From: Straminergon stramineum
Lineage: Eukaryota > Streptophyta > Bryopsida > Hypnales > Calliergonaceae
Assembly (NCBI GenBank): GCA_963920665.1
Contig: OY987268.1
Coordinates: 8,372,501-8,436,500, forward strand
Length of the DNA stretch: 64,000 nt
Reading direction: 5' to 3'
How positions within the stretch are numbered: the first letter of the stretch is position 1; the number at the start of each line of letters is the position of its first letter. Under the pieces are notes generated by a model that was not told where the DNA came from, ran no database searches, and saw only the letters and a program-made list of their open reading frames with translations. A program made the translations under genes and the position numbers. Positions 1 to 12,300 of the stretch are shown one piece after another.

Positions 1-167
1 TATAATGAATTTTGATAATAAAATTCTAATATTTCTATATTTTGTAGATTTTCATACTTTGTAGATTTCTATAATCTACAAAAATCTATAAATATTTAAA
101 GTTTGAGAAATTTTTGGTTTAGCAATTTAAAATTTCAAAATCTAAAAATTATAGACAAGTTGTAAAT

Positions 168-310
168 AAGTCACAAACGAATTGCACATCAGTCGGAAAC
201 CAGTTGCATGCTAGTCGGAAACTAGTTGTATGCTAATCGCAAACTAGTTGTATGCTAATCGCAAACTAGTTGTATCTTAATTGCAACACCAATTGCACAT
301 CAATCACAAA
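168..310. repeat. AT-rich minisatellite, about 22-24 bp unit
   Basis: Degenerate direct repeats built on a core like CGCAAACTAGTTGTATGCTA occur about five or six times. The surrounding 1-547 is AT-rich and shows no coding potential or other structure that I can name. Confidence 0.7.
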
Positions 311-1781
311 CCAGTCACATACAAATAATTCCACATAATCAACCACGTTAGAAGAGTTCATTGATGAACTTTCAAGTAAGTTGTCAAATGAGAAACAACC
401 TTGAAAAATTTTGTAGCTAATTTGCAACTAGTGCAACTTGTCCATTGCAATTGCAGACTCTAAATTATCACCTAGTTGCAAATGTCTTGTACAACTACAA
501 AACCAATTGCAAATTGTAATTGCAGAACCCTTCATTTTCTTCTAGTGGAACAACCTAAGGTAGAGGCACCTAATTCCAATAGTATAAACAAGAGAGCTTA
601 TCTCCCAATACAACAAGCCAAGATTGAATTATTTTGCAAATAGAAAAATATAATTATAGATGGTTTCAAAAGGAAAAGTAAATTTTTAAAATACCAAAAG
701 AAAAATATGAATTATCAAAGTGAGATTGCAATGAGCATCCGAAACTACTTTCTTCACTTTCATGTGCATGATCTATAAAGATTGGTTTAATTTACCCAAT
801 TATGAACGGTTGGCTTCCATCTTAAAAATCTCATTTATCCCTTAAGGTCACCAAGGTCAAAAAGTATTCAATGGATAATGACTTCATATATGGAAACTAT
901 ACCAATAAAAAATGCACCAATTCATTCAAAAATATGATAATTTTTGGCTATTAAATTCATTGTAGAGCTTCATCATTTTCTATGGGTAAATTAATAGTTT
1001 TAGGTTGTCCTAACTTACTTCAATGATCCACCATCTCAATCTTTAGCACAAGCAGTTTCATCACGCAATGGGGCCCTATGAACATTCAACTAAATGCTAT
1101 CTCTATCACCAAGGTTGCATTCAACTAAGTCTTACTTCTATCACTAAGGTTGTCAGGTAGAATGACCTAGAATTTTCATTTCATTCTTGAAAGACATGCC
1201 CTCATCATTGAGATTTATAGTTCATTGACAAAAATTTATCAAAATTTTGAATGAATAGATGCATGCTTTATTTCTATAGCTCCCTAAAGGGTATTAATAA
1301 GACATTTTTAGTCTATAATATCCTTGCTACAATTTACAAATAGTGTTTAATTAGATTGATACAAGGGATTTGAGGGCATTAGAAGACAACAAGTTCCTAA
1401 GAAGTTCCTGTAAACCTATCTTTGTTGGAGATTGTTGTGGGAACAAATCCAATGTAGTTAGAACCTTGCCACATCGGACGAGGAAGTTATTGTACACAAA
1501 TGTCAATGTCAATGTCAATTAATTAAAAATGAAGGACAATTCAAAGAATCCACTAACAATCCATTGAGTTGGTTCCCTATCTATCATTTGATCATCTACC
1601 ATCAAGAAGTTTTTTTATGCCCAAATGAAGGAATGACTTCAATGAATTTTTGGGAGATTGATGGGTGGAGAGGTTGTTTTTATAGTGTAATGCATTGCTG
1701 ATCATGAATCATCAGAGAATATGGGATAATTTGAAGATGAGAGTGTGATTGCTCATTGTCAAAACATAGTAATTATGTTTG

Positions 1782-2134
1782 AAGTGGAATTTCAAACTTC
1801 ATTTAGACATAGTACAATAAATTTTTCAAAAAGCTTTCAACTAAGAAAAGTTGGTAAATCGATTTAAGTTTCATCTCCCAAAATACAATTGTGATTTTGA
1901 GCTTCCAAAAAATATTATGGAAAAAATTCAAAGAGGATGTTTCAAAATGTCCAAAAAAATTGTCCCCTCCAACCCTTCTCTAAATTTTGTCTATAGTTTT
2001 TTATTGGAGGCTTGAAATCACAAACATGTTTTAAAGAATGAAACTTAAATTGGTTTATCAACTTTCCTAAGTCTAAAGTTTTTTGAGAAAAATTATTCTA
2101 CTATGCTTAAATGTGGTTTGAAATACCACTTTGA
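1782..2134. mobile_element. Foldback/MITE hairpin, copy 1 of a family
   Basis: The two halves are imperfect inverted repeats of about 165 bp each, starting GTGGAATTTCAAAC and ending GTTTGAAATACCAC, with a short loop near 1960. The same hairpin family recurs at 46572-46918. No ORF. It lies in the part of the 5' flank with no counterpart in copy 2, so it is either a post-duplication insertion here or was lost there. Confidence 0.7.
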
Positions 2135-2504
2135 ACAAAAGTTTTTGCATTTGAGTTAACTATGAGTAGTTGAGATCTTACTAAATCTAAATTATATACT
2201 CCACATGGATTTTTTTACCTACTACTACTTCATTTGTATAAGGAGTTTGTCTTTTCCACTATCAACACTAAAAATAGCAAGCACTTGAATCTATATTTCA
2301 GAGTTCTTGAAAATGGATGATTTCTTTAAATGTAAAGCCAATTTTTAATAAGTAATATTTTAAAGTAACAAAGCTTAATTAGTTGGCGGTGTACAAACAA
2401 CATTGCAAACTTACGCCATCAACTCACCAACCATCAATGTTCTTTGCGATGTGCTCATGAGCTTTCCATGAAGAATCTAGAAAGTGGGAACTTTTGGAAT
2501 TTTT

Positions 2505-3005
2505 GAGCACAATAGGGATGAAAGTTATTCTAATTTGTGGAGATACATTATTAAGTTGTTGTCCTATCTAATGGTTACATTGGATGTTATCAGAGTACAT
2601 ATTTTTCTAAGATTAAAAGTGTGCAAGTATGTCAAGTGGGTGACCAAGCCAAAATTGCATTGATTCTAATTCAAGATTGAATTTGCAAATATGAGGTCAT
2701 AGTTTTGAAGAACAAAAAAACTTCCAAAAAAACATCATGTGAAGAGAACCTTACTTCAAAACGATTCCAACAAATTTTACTCAAAAAATGACAGTATTTA
2801 GCTTCTACTCAAATTTAGAATGAATTTTGAAATCTTCCTTTCAAAATTTATAAAAGAATGTTGATGATTATATTGTTTAATCTAACCATATCAATAGAAT
2901 CCAAAATCACAATCTACAACTTTTATTTGTTAATCAATTCCAAAATATTCTTCCAAATAGCACTTTATAATAATTTTTCTCAAATCGTCAATTCTGGAGA
3001 AGATT
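2505..3005 (-). repeat. Block inverted relative to module copy 2
   Basis: Read as reverse complement, this block matches about 32535-33045, for example the shared reverse-complement context TATCTAATrGTTrsATTkGrT around 2565-2590 and CTACAACTTTTAT around 2910. The sequences on both sides are collinear in the two modules, so one copy was inverted after the duplication. Breakpoints are estimated to about 20 bp by eye. Confidence 0.65.
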
Positions 3006-3150
3006 CTGGATATTTAGGGGGGTAATCCCTGAAGGACATTTCATGTTCTCCCTTGGTCAACCTTCATTTCATTACAGTACTTTTCTATAACCTTCAAATA
3101 GAATTTACTCCGTAATTAAGAGCAACGTTTTACACAATAGTCAACGGTGC

Positions 3151-3741
3151 TTGTCAACTTACCGCGGAAAACGGGCCTGCCGACAGAATGCTCTTGGTTT
3201 TCGGGAAAGGAGGGAGCGATGGAGCGTCCACATCTCGCGGCTTCGTGGTTGCCCTCGCTTGCATCAGTTTGTTGGTCGCAGCTCTGCTAATTTGTGTAGC
3301 AAGGAGATATGCTGGCCACCCGCAGAAATGAATTCCGACAGCGCGCGTTTCATTTGAGCACCACGCTTGAATTTGATCAGTCGGTTTCTTTTTCATGGTC
3401 CCGCGCGTGTCCTTTAGGTTTAGGCGATCGAGATCTTGATGATCGAGTGGAAATTCTTGTTGCAGCAACGCACGACGACTTCTCCTCTTCCAATTAGTTA
3501 CGGCTTGGCGCATCCAGGGGGGTTCCAAATTATCTACCTCGGGCTTCGCTCTGCATCCCGACAGACATGCTGCTTTCGGGTCTTTGCACGAAATTCTTCC
3601 TCCGGATTTCATGGTGTGCTTGCGCCCCTCTCCGTCTCTACATGTCCTCTATGCTGTTATGTCTTTCTGTTGCGAAGGAGTCTCGTAGCTTCAATTCAGC
3701 AATTCGTTGAACACCTAAGCACGCCCAAATCCGTATTCTGA
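3151..3741 (+). pseudogene. Relic with transmembrane-coding exon upstream of kinase A1
   Basis: Frame 3239-3328 encodes a clear membrane span followed by basic residues (core VALACISLLVAALLICVARR), then hits a stop where the second module reads Gln-Gly. The paralogous stretch at 34419-34560 keeps the same hydrophobic core. Further 3' (3436-3741) a second short frame is conserved with 34624-34884 but the two copies differ by a one-base indel in a G run, so the downstream peptides diverge. TM plus basic stop-transfer is typical of a receptor-kinase transmembrane exon. I read this as the remains of a receptor gene or an unrecognised upstream exon, not a working gene. No extracellular domain is recognisable upstream. 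Confidence 0.45.
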
Positions 3742-4614
3742 ATGACTTATAATATAACCCTAGCTGTACATATCAGGACGAGCAGAGAGAATTTTCTGGC
3801 ATTAGATGGTTGAATTGGATGATCGTATCGTACGTCGGAGAGGTTAAGTCTGCACTTCCACTAGACTGGTTCGTCCTAATAGTGAGGGGGGATTAGCATC
3901 ACATTGAAAACTAATGTCGCCATTTTTGTTTGTTTTCGTGAAAATTGGTACTGAACAGTAATAATTCCACCTGCACTAATTCAAAATAGAGTGCGTTTGG
4001 TAAATTAGAGTCACACGCACGATTAGGACGAATCAGTGTAGCAGTGCAGATTCGGACAATCCGTCACTGCTTCACGTGTGAGTTAAGAGCAGCGCTGACC
4101 GATCGGAGCATGTATAGAGCGGTGAAGGGTTCAATTTCGGTTTAAAGACCAAGATCAATTCAGCTCATGTTCTTGTCATCATTTAGGAGTTTTTTTTACA
4201 ACTTCCAAGTGGGAATTGAAGACCAGTACAAGTGAAAGCAGCTAAGTCCATTTCCATTTAATGACGAGTGGTCATAGACTTATACCCGAGTCATGCGTCC
4301 CAGCGTCTGATGGATCGGTTGCTGTTGGTACGAGGGGTCAGTACACGAGATTATTGTATCGTCTAGGTTATATTTTCCATCGTCTACTTTGCTCCTCTCC
4401 TTCAAATATTTGCACAAGACTCACTGACATGTTCACTAATTATGCTCTGTGGTTTGCGGTGAAGATGTCATGTCGGGAGTCGAATGCTAGTGCACTGCAT
4501 GCAGGCAACGAATGCAGTTTCAAACTTTTCGAGACAATGCCGACGATTTTAGGGTGCGACTTCTGATTTTCTCTTTGTGACTGCTCCCTTGAGTTGCTCA
4601 CCATCTCTTGATCA
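3742..4614 (+). promoter_or_regulatory. Conserved upstream region of kinase A1
   Basis: This stretch is nearly collinear with 34890-36244 apart from two small insertions in copy 2. The conservation over about 900 bp, compared with the much more diverged outer flanks, suggests retained promoter or 5' UTR function, but a recent duplication alone could also explain it. No single TATA box or start site can be fixed from sequence. Confidence 0.4.
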
Positions 4615-6765
4615 ATGACAACCATGAGAAGCACGTCCTTCCAAGGACATGGTGCAAGTTCATCGTCCATAGAAGCTGACTACTTGAGTCTCTCGGTGGA
4701 CAGTGTGCACGACCTTGCACAGCTTGTCACCAAAGGGTTACAGCTGAGTGAAAGGCAGTGTCAGGATCTCTCTTCCAAACTCGTCCATACCCTAGAGAAT
4801 ATTCAGAAACTGGTCCCTCCTTCTGGACCATTAAAGGTTCTCTTTGGTCCAGCTTTGAAGAACCTGTACAGAGTATTGGAGAAAGCAAAGTTGCTTGTTC
4901 ATCAGTGCTGCGCCATAGATTGGTGTCGAGCAGCCGTGTTTCAGATTCACAATGAAGGGACCTTCCGAGAGCTGTTGCTGGAGGTCGGCTTATGCTACAA
5001 TGTTATGTACGAGCTCAGCAAAGGTATTGTACGAGATTGGGACTGGAAACTAATTCAAGCAGAAGACCTTCGCCAGTCATCCTTGTTCTTGCCTGCACCT
5101 GAGAGTGAAGTCTGGGAAGATCAAGAAACTCTGAAGAGAAGGCTTGAGCAAGTAGCAGGCACATCCCTTGATCGGAATTCGTATCTTGCTAGATACTTGT
5201 TGCGGAAGTTGGAGTGCGTATCTGCAGCTCGCGTGAATGAAGACTTCAGCGTTCCGGATGCATTGCTTTGGATGAATGAAACTGAACCGGAAGGGACTTG
5301 GAAATTGCAACGCGTTCTTGGAAGTGGTTCTGGTGCAATGTGTGTTTGTCGCTGCGAATGGCTTGGCATTCCTTGTGCAAGGAAGGAGTTTCACTGTCGA
5401 GTGGAAGATGGTATTTTCCGCAGGGAAGCAGCCATCTTGGCCCAGCTGAACCACCCGAATATTGTGAAGTTCTTTTGTTGTAGCAAGTGCCCCGAAATGG
5501 GTAAGTGCTTGATAGCCATGGAGCTGATGGAGATGAGCTTAGATGATTTGATTGAGAGGCGAGGGAAGGCCAGACGTTTATTTCCCATTCTTCTTATTCT
5601 CGACATCATGACCCAAATAGCGCGTGGAGTGTGGTACCTCCATGGCCTGAACATTGCCCATCGAGACTTGAAACCACAAAATGTCGTTGTCACGGAAACC
5701 CGTGCTGCACATCTTGAAGATTTTTTTTGTGTGAAGTTGGTTGATTTCGGGATGTCCAAGACCAAAGTGCAGGTCTCCAAGTCTAATACCATTTCCATAC
5801 CGGGTGTTGGCACCACGAAATATAGAGCTCCGGAGGTTTTTCCTCAGGCCCAGCGAGTTGCACCGGGCCTGAAAAGGAAGGTGAATTGGTTCCAGGCGGA
5901 TGCCTATAGTTTTGGCATCACTTGCGCAAGACTTTTGTCGTTGATGAAGTCCTTCGAAGATGTGCCCGGGAGTATATTGTATGAGGAATTACTGCAAGGA
6001 GTCCGACCCGAACTTCCTGGCGAGTGTCCCGAGGCTTTGATTGGTCTTTTGAAGGACTGTTGGGCTACGAACCCTCATTGTCGACCTGATTTTGGGAAGA
6101 TTTGTTCGAGGCTTGAGCAATGCAAATTGCAGGAGTTTTTGAGGGTTTCCTGTGAAGGTTTGCAAGGGGTCGTGGGTTCTGAGTATATTGAGACTGTTTC
6201 CATGAAGCAGTCCCATGAACAATCTCTATGTGCCACTCGGGATCCATACGTAGAGTCTCACTGTGCCAGCACAGTCTCCTGTGATTCAGATGATGCCCAG
6301 GTAAATTTCCTTTTGTCTAATGTCAAGTCTTTGGACGTTTCTTGTTACTACTTTGACTGGAGTCTTGGGGTGTAACTCATACGCATATTATTTGTAAGGT
6401 ATTGATGAACCAGGGGTGCTCATTCTTAGACCTTGCACAGTTTTTTATAAGCATTTTGAGCATCAATAATATATCTGCATGTCTAGTTAGTTTCTTGAGT
6501 TTTCCAGTGTATGCTCATTTGATGCGAAATCTGTTTGGCCTCGTTTTACGGGTTTAATTTGAGCAATACATGTGATAGCATTTGGAAGTTGTCTTATATT
6601 GGTACTCTGCTCGTTTCTTTTCGCACCATTTTACAGGAGGCCCTTGATACTTCGCAATTTGATGAGAAAGCCAGTCCATCATTTGATAATGATTCTGAAG
6701 ATCGACAGAGTACCATCTTGTCAAAATTGGAGCCTCAGAAGGTGCCTTTGTCTTCTCCTTATTAA
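4615..6765 (+). CDS. Ser/Thr protein kinase with MLKL/HeLo-like N-terminus (A1)
   Basis: Exon 1 4615-6300 and exon 2 6637-6765 (donor CAG|GTAAAT, acceptor TTACAG|GAG, phase 0) give about 604 residues; without splicing the frame ends at 6375. Residues about 25-200 are helical and cysteine-containing (YRVLEKAKLLVHQCC, DWCRAAVFQIHNEGTFRELL) and resemble in layout the DUF1221/HeLo region of plant MLKL-type kinases. The kinase domain spans about 228-505: glycine loop GSGSGA 236-241, Lys257 in CARKEF, Glu271, HRD 349-351 with Lys353 and Asn356, DFG 377-379, APE 405-407. All catalytic residues are present, so an active cytoplasmic kinase is expected. The ATG is supported by collinearity with A2, which has the same MTTM start. 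It is followed 0.8 kb downstream by pseudokinase B1. Substrate unknown; the MLKL link is by resemblance, not a search. Confidence 0.85.
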
Positions 6766-7555
6766 ACAATTACTGAAACATTAAAAGTTAGTACTGTTGT
6801 GCTGAAAACTGAGCTCTTTCAAATTGATGCCTTAACGTATCTAGTTTGACTGGCTCCAAATTGATGTGTTTTTGTTGACATTGATCACAATATATTTGCG
6901 CAGGGCGTACTAACAAATACAACTTTCGTAATGAAAATGAAGAATGAATATTAGGCCTTTTTCAATTCAAAGCTTGAAAGATGAAATTTTACCTTTAGAA
7001 TGTTTTGATAGTGCACATGATCAATCTGATAATATTTATGCACATGACCAAGCTCACAACTTTCAGCATTTTGACCTTGAGAGTGCCAATTCAAACATTA
7101 TGATGCCAAGATATGTGTTTGTAATACAATAGAACATTTAACTTTGGTTAAGACTTAAGCTATTCTTGTTGCTCTAGTGTTGTAAATAATATTGAGAAAG
7201 CCCTCAAACACATGATATTGTGCTATCATGCACTAATTACTACCAATATGCCTGTTTGGTGTGGATGTTTGTACTAGAGGGTTGGCCTTTGGAGCCGTAC
7301 AATATCAAGCTTAGCTCGTGTGATATCTACAGATGCTTTACTTCCCAAAAATTTAAGAGAGAGTCAATCCCTACGGCTTCAATTTCAACAAAGTGAGTAC
7401 CTACAACATCCCTCAATTTCATACCATTGTGTGTATTATGAGTACCTTGGAACATCCCTCAATTTTATACCATTGTGTGTATTATAAATACCTATTCTGA
7501 CCTATTCGATTCTACTTTATTGAACTTCTTGATTCGATTTCACTACTATTTGCAG
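6766..7555 (+). other. Spacer between A1 and B1, possible lost 5' exon
   Basis: No confident gene. A GTGAGTACC donor context at 7391-7399 is conserved at 38397, which suggests that an exon of gene B ends there in both modules. In copy 2 the frame before it reads PPSREDEYLRRKVDQ, a juxtamembrane-like peptide, but the copy 1 equivalent is degenerate. The 6900-7135 stretch is also related to 38010-38220, where copy 2 is more open. Confidence 0.35.
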
Positions 7556-9377
7556 AATGTCAAGAGTTTGATGTGAAGCCTACTTCGTTCCCATACAATG
7601 AGCTTCGGGTTGCCACTCTAGATTTTCACAAAGATATGAAATTGGGGGATTCGATGTTTGGAGCAGTGTATAAGGTACTGAAACCAGCATTCCATACCCA
7701 TTACACAATGGAGTTCTCATATGAATTTGGATGGGGTTGGAGATGTAGTTATTGCACATGTACAGTTGATATATCATGCCTGACCCCCTTTCCTGCATAA
7801 ACTAATTATAACTTGAATGCTTTTCACATGTTGGTTCTGCTGAGAAGCATCCTACATTCCAAGGCACTTATCCATTTTAATTGTTCCATCATCAGAGCTT
7901 TTAAAACTGGGGGGCAATTTTGGTACGAGCATGTTCCAATTAAATAGTAAATTCTGTATACCATCTGCTAAGTGAGTTCATATTTGACAATACTACTAAG
8001 TGGACATTGGAATGCTGCAGGGTGTGATGCCAAATGGAATTGTGGTGGCCGTGAAGAAGTCCTCCCTTGGTCACTCCCAACAATCTTTTGATGAACTTTC
8101 AAATGAAGTTGTCCTTTTGTCAGGAATCAAACACAAAAACTTAGTCACTCTAAAAGGATGTTGCCTTCATGACCAGCAAGGGCTGCTAGTTTACGAGTAC
8201 GTGGAGAATTTTCATGTTGGCCAAATTCTACTTGGTATGTAATTCTCCTAGCCCAACTGAATTAGTAATATACTTCTGCTCTCTTCTGCATAATGGTTTC
8301 ATTCCAACTCCACACCAAGTGTAATTCAGAACTCATTCCTAGTCCATATTTTGCCCTGTTACCACAGATAAAGGACCGCGTAGGCAGATGCTGGCTTGGT
8401 CTGTGCGGTTAAAGATTTGCTTGGGCGTGGCTCAGGGTTTGCATTACTTGCATGCACTAGCGCATCCAAGAATCATCCATCGGAACATCAAGGCGGCGAC
8501 TGTTTTTCTCGACAGAAACTTTGACCCTAAGATTGGTGGTTTCGGCTGGGCTATGTTATTTCCAGATGAACAGAGTCATATTAAGCTGGATGTAGTGACA
8601 GGAACAAAGTAAGTTAACCAAGCTTTTCCCTTTCCTTAAGTGTAGTTAGGTGGACAGGTCTTCATTGCACGATCAAACACTCGAGTTCTTTCAGTACTAC
8701 TTCATTACTGCATTAGGAGTTGTCGAATGCCCAAGTCTTGAGCTCCAAAAAGCCAGCCAGGGACACTCTGGAGGTGATTCTTAAAAACTCTCTCAAGAGG
8801 TGAAAGTTTTGAGAATAGGACCTCAAATTCCAAAGCAAGGATTTTGAGAATTGGTGTCTTTGATTCTTGCGGGGCTATACTTGGGAAGAAATACAGATTT
8901 CTGGCAGTTGGCACCCTTATTTGGAGTTTTAGGGTTGAGGGTTCTGGGTTCAGGATGCAGTTTTGATTGATAATTATGCTCTGCACATACATCACTCAAA
9001 AGTTTCTGAGTACTTGCAGGGGTTACATGGCACCAGAGTACGCACAGCATGGGAAATTGAGCGATAAAGCAGATGTCTACAACTTTGGCGTCTTGTGTTT
9101 GGAGATTATCAGTGGCCGATACAACTGCGAGGAGACCGTGCCTCCGGACCAAAAGTTTATCCGCGATTGGACCTGGCGACTGCACGAGGAAGACAGGCTT
9201 CTCGAACTCGTCGACCCCACACTTCACTTAAAAGATGTCGAGGTCCAAGACGTGCAACGAATGATCAAAGTGTGTCTCATGTGCGTACAGGACGAGGCGG
9301 AGAGGCGGCCGAGCATGGCTCGCATTGTGTCCATATTGCAAGGGGATACGGAATGGGATGGGCAAGTGCTGCGGTGA
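7556..9377 (+). CDS. Receptor-like pseudokinase catalytic domain (B1), 5'-incomplete
   Basis: Four exons join in frame: 7556-7674, 8021-8234, 8368-8608, 9020-9377, with GT-AG borders. The product follows the receptor-kinase pattern of the CRPK1/LRR-VIII type: FPYNELRVATLDFHKDMKLG, VVAVKK with the ATP lysine kept, ELSNEVVLL, LVYEYVEN, GTKGYMAPEYA, DVYNFGVLCLEIISGR, RRPSMARIVSIL. Key changes are HRN instead of HRD (IIHRNIKAATVFLD), GFG instead of DFG (KIGGFGWAM) and loss of the central glycine in the glycine loop. Phosphotransfer should therefore be absent; a scaffold or decoy role is an inference. Intact splice sites and frame argue against simple decay. No signal peptide, ectodomain or membrane span is attached, so the first exon is unknown. 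Confidence 0.75.
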
Positions 9378-12300
9378 ACGGAAGTGGCCTTACCAGTTCA
9401 CAAGGTTTAACAGATCCATTCGATGGATTTCAGGAGTGTCAGCTTTGTTTAGAGCGTCTGGGTAGAACCTGGCTGCTGATCAAATGGAGCTTAACCCTGA
9501 AACGCATGGGAGGCCTCAAAATATAGTCTTTGGGTGACATTTGCCCCCTGTGGAAGATGGAGAAATGCAATGTTTCTTCCATTGTGGGGGGAGGATTTGG
9601 TTGAGCACTTTTGCAAGAGGTTGGTGTTGGGAAATTCTTTCTTCATGGTATTGTTGACTTTTTCACATAGTAACATTAGAGAAAATTTGGACTCTTGGGA
9701 AGGCCTCTTAGAGAGCATGTAGGAGACCCCATTTTACATTTAAATTTGTAATTTGAGAAAAATGAAGATATGTTAATTCCCTATTTCCGCCCATGTACTT
9801 TGTATAAAGAATGATCATGATTTTACTAAGGTCTTCTTCCATTGGTTGTGGAAGAGGTTGTACTATATTGTTATATTATTCTCTATACATTTACCAAGGT
9901 TAATAATATTTGATCTAATTATATTCTATCATGTGATGAAGACCTTAGTACAACAATCTATAGGACAACTTTTGAATGTGCATGGTAGTGATGGTACCCT
10001 AATAGTGTACATTGTATTTAGGTATTGGTCTATTATTCATTGTTTATTTGTAAACTTAGTGATTGAAGTGCTAAGTACTATGAAGTATGTACAATGTGGC
10101 TATGCACTTTTTCTTACCATGTGGTATATCATCATTGATGTCCTCACCATACTTAATAAAAAAATTAGAATACTTTTATTAAAAAAAAGCATAATCCAAG
10201 TTGTATAAGTTAGCACATGTGATGTACATCACACAAGGTAGTGACATTTTTTGGTACCTTTAATAGGCTCCCCTATGACTCTTTTAATAGCTTTGCTTGT
10301 CAAAGTGAAGGGGCCTTCTCAAGAGTCCAAATTTCCTCTAATGGATGCTTGATCCATGGATCATTGTTTAGTGTATTTTGATAGTCAACTTTATAGGAAA
10401 CATTTTATTTCAATTTTGAGAAGTAGGAAAAGTTTCAAGAAAAAAGACTCCCTTAACTCCCTTTGAAAGCATAGCCTATGACCTCAAAAATAAACTTTTA
10501 AATCCTAACCTTTCCTTCGCAAGCTATGTTCTTTTTTAGGATAAATGTTGTGACTTGGATAAGTTTTGCCAATGAAATGTGAGTAAAATGGCAGTTGTAA
10601 GGTAGAAGCACCTAATTTCAACCCTTTAATTAATTATGCATACCTTGGAGTGGAATCTACACGAGATTGTATTTAGCACATAAGCAATTGGAAATCATGA
10701 ATTCAAGAAAAAAATTATAATTTTCTAAAGATGGATGAATATGCTACAAATTTGTGAAGTTTAAGTTAATGGTGTACCCCAAATCATGTTTTGCATTCAA
10801 GTATACAAGATGTACATTTTGGACTTCCTTTAGTTAGATAATTTTAAGATTGACTTAGGATACATGTAGTGTCAAAAATGGGTGTTTCTACCTTATAAGA
10901 TGGGCCTTGCAAATCAAGTTTTAATAGTCCACAAAATGCTACTTTAATATTTATTTGTATTGAAATTAGTTCAATGTAAAGAATGATGTACTATACAATG
11001 AGGTTAGGTTTGTTAGGCCCCATATAAAATCATCTTTTTGGGGGTTGGATTTTTATTCATTATCTCAAATTAGAATTTTTGGAAGTTCATTATACGAAGT
11101 TTGGAATATTTCATGCCCTTTAGCATGGTTCAAAACATTCCATGACCTAGTAGTATTGATAGCTTTGCTGATACTCAAGGCTTGACCAATACTCATAGCT
11201 TTGATTTTGTATTTTTTTAAGGATTAAGATTATTTTCATTAATATTTTCTACACTATTCAATTTTTCCACATTATAATTTCTGAAATTTTCATTGGATGC
11301 CATATTTAATTATATTATTATATTTTGAATCATTTTTTAACAAATCTGACCCTAGCATAGGATATTGTAGGATAGTAGGTAATAAGATATGTCATTCTAT
11401 ATTTGTTAGGACCTTGATTCCTTTAGTTTCCTAAGCCCACCCTTGTTTTGAACAATAATTCAATTGTTTGTATACTTGTCTAGCCTTCAATTGGTAAGAA
11501 GTGTAAGCAAAACTGTTATAAGTGTTTTCAATTGTGATGGCTAAAAATCCCTAAAGTCTGATCTAAATCAACAATGCTAACATGTGAGTATAAAAATGCA
11601 AGCATATGAGCCTTAAGCCTACATGTAATCAAATAGCTACCCTACAATTATTGAAGGTATCTATAATATAAATACCTATAATATAGGTATCTAGATCATT
11701 AGTATCGTATAATTATAGAAGGTTTATAATATAAATACATATAATATAGGTGTGTGGACTCCTATGCTCTTAAGTTCATGATCCTAGACTTACAAAATAG
11801 CAATCCTTTAATTTGACCTAAGCCTCCAAGCAATGGACTTTCTAACTCGCACCACATACAGTGACTCCCAAAAGTTGTTGGCCACCCTAAAAATTGCTCT
11901 CAAAAATTGAGAAATTGGAATTATGAAATGAAATTTGAACATGTTGTACAAAAGAAAATCTACCCTCATACATAATTTCACTTCAAATGGACTATAATTA
12001 GACAATTTATTATTTGCATGAATTTTTGATGGAATTTATTTTTTTTGTGAGAAATCAAAATGTCCCATTTCTTTTCATAGGAAGAATGTACATCTTGACT
12101 AGATTCACATGTTACAAGTTTCATAAATTTTGGATTTTTATTGATTGAGATTTAATTGATTGAAATTTGACCTCAAAATTTTGTTTTTCTAATTTTTCAT
12201 TCCATAAATTACAAAAAAATAAAAAATAAATTCAACATTACATCAAATGATTATATGTATCAAAAATATATTTTTTTGCAATTTATAGAGTGAAAAATAA

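Larger units (their letters stand above)
548..3140 (+). repeat. 5' flank of duplicated module, copy 1
   Basis: From about 548 the sequence is recognisably homologous to 31285 onward (shared runs on tandem lines such as GTATAAACAAGAGAGCTTAT). Homology is patchy: 1330-2500 has no clear partner, 2505-3005 matches the other copy only in reverse complement, and 3010-3140 is collinear again. I see no gene in it. It marks the 5' extent of the segmental duplication. Confidence 0.75.

Noticed and set aside
168..310. CRISPR-like array of spaced repeats
   Set aside because: Units are degenerate and contiguous without unique spacers, and the DNA is eukaryotic.
9846..10208. 120-residue frame after B1
   Set aside because: AT-rich hydrophobic translation of flank DNA; not conserved at the equivalent place in module 2.
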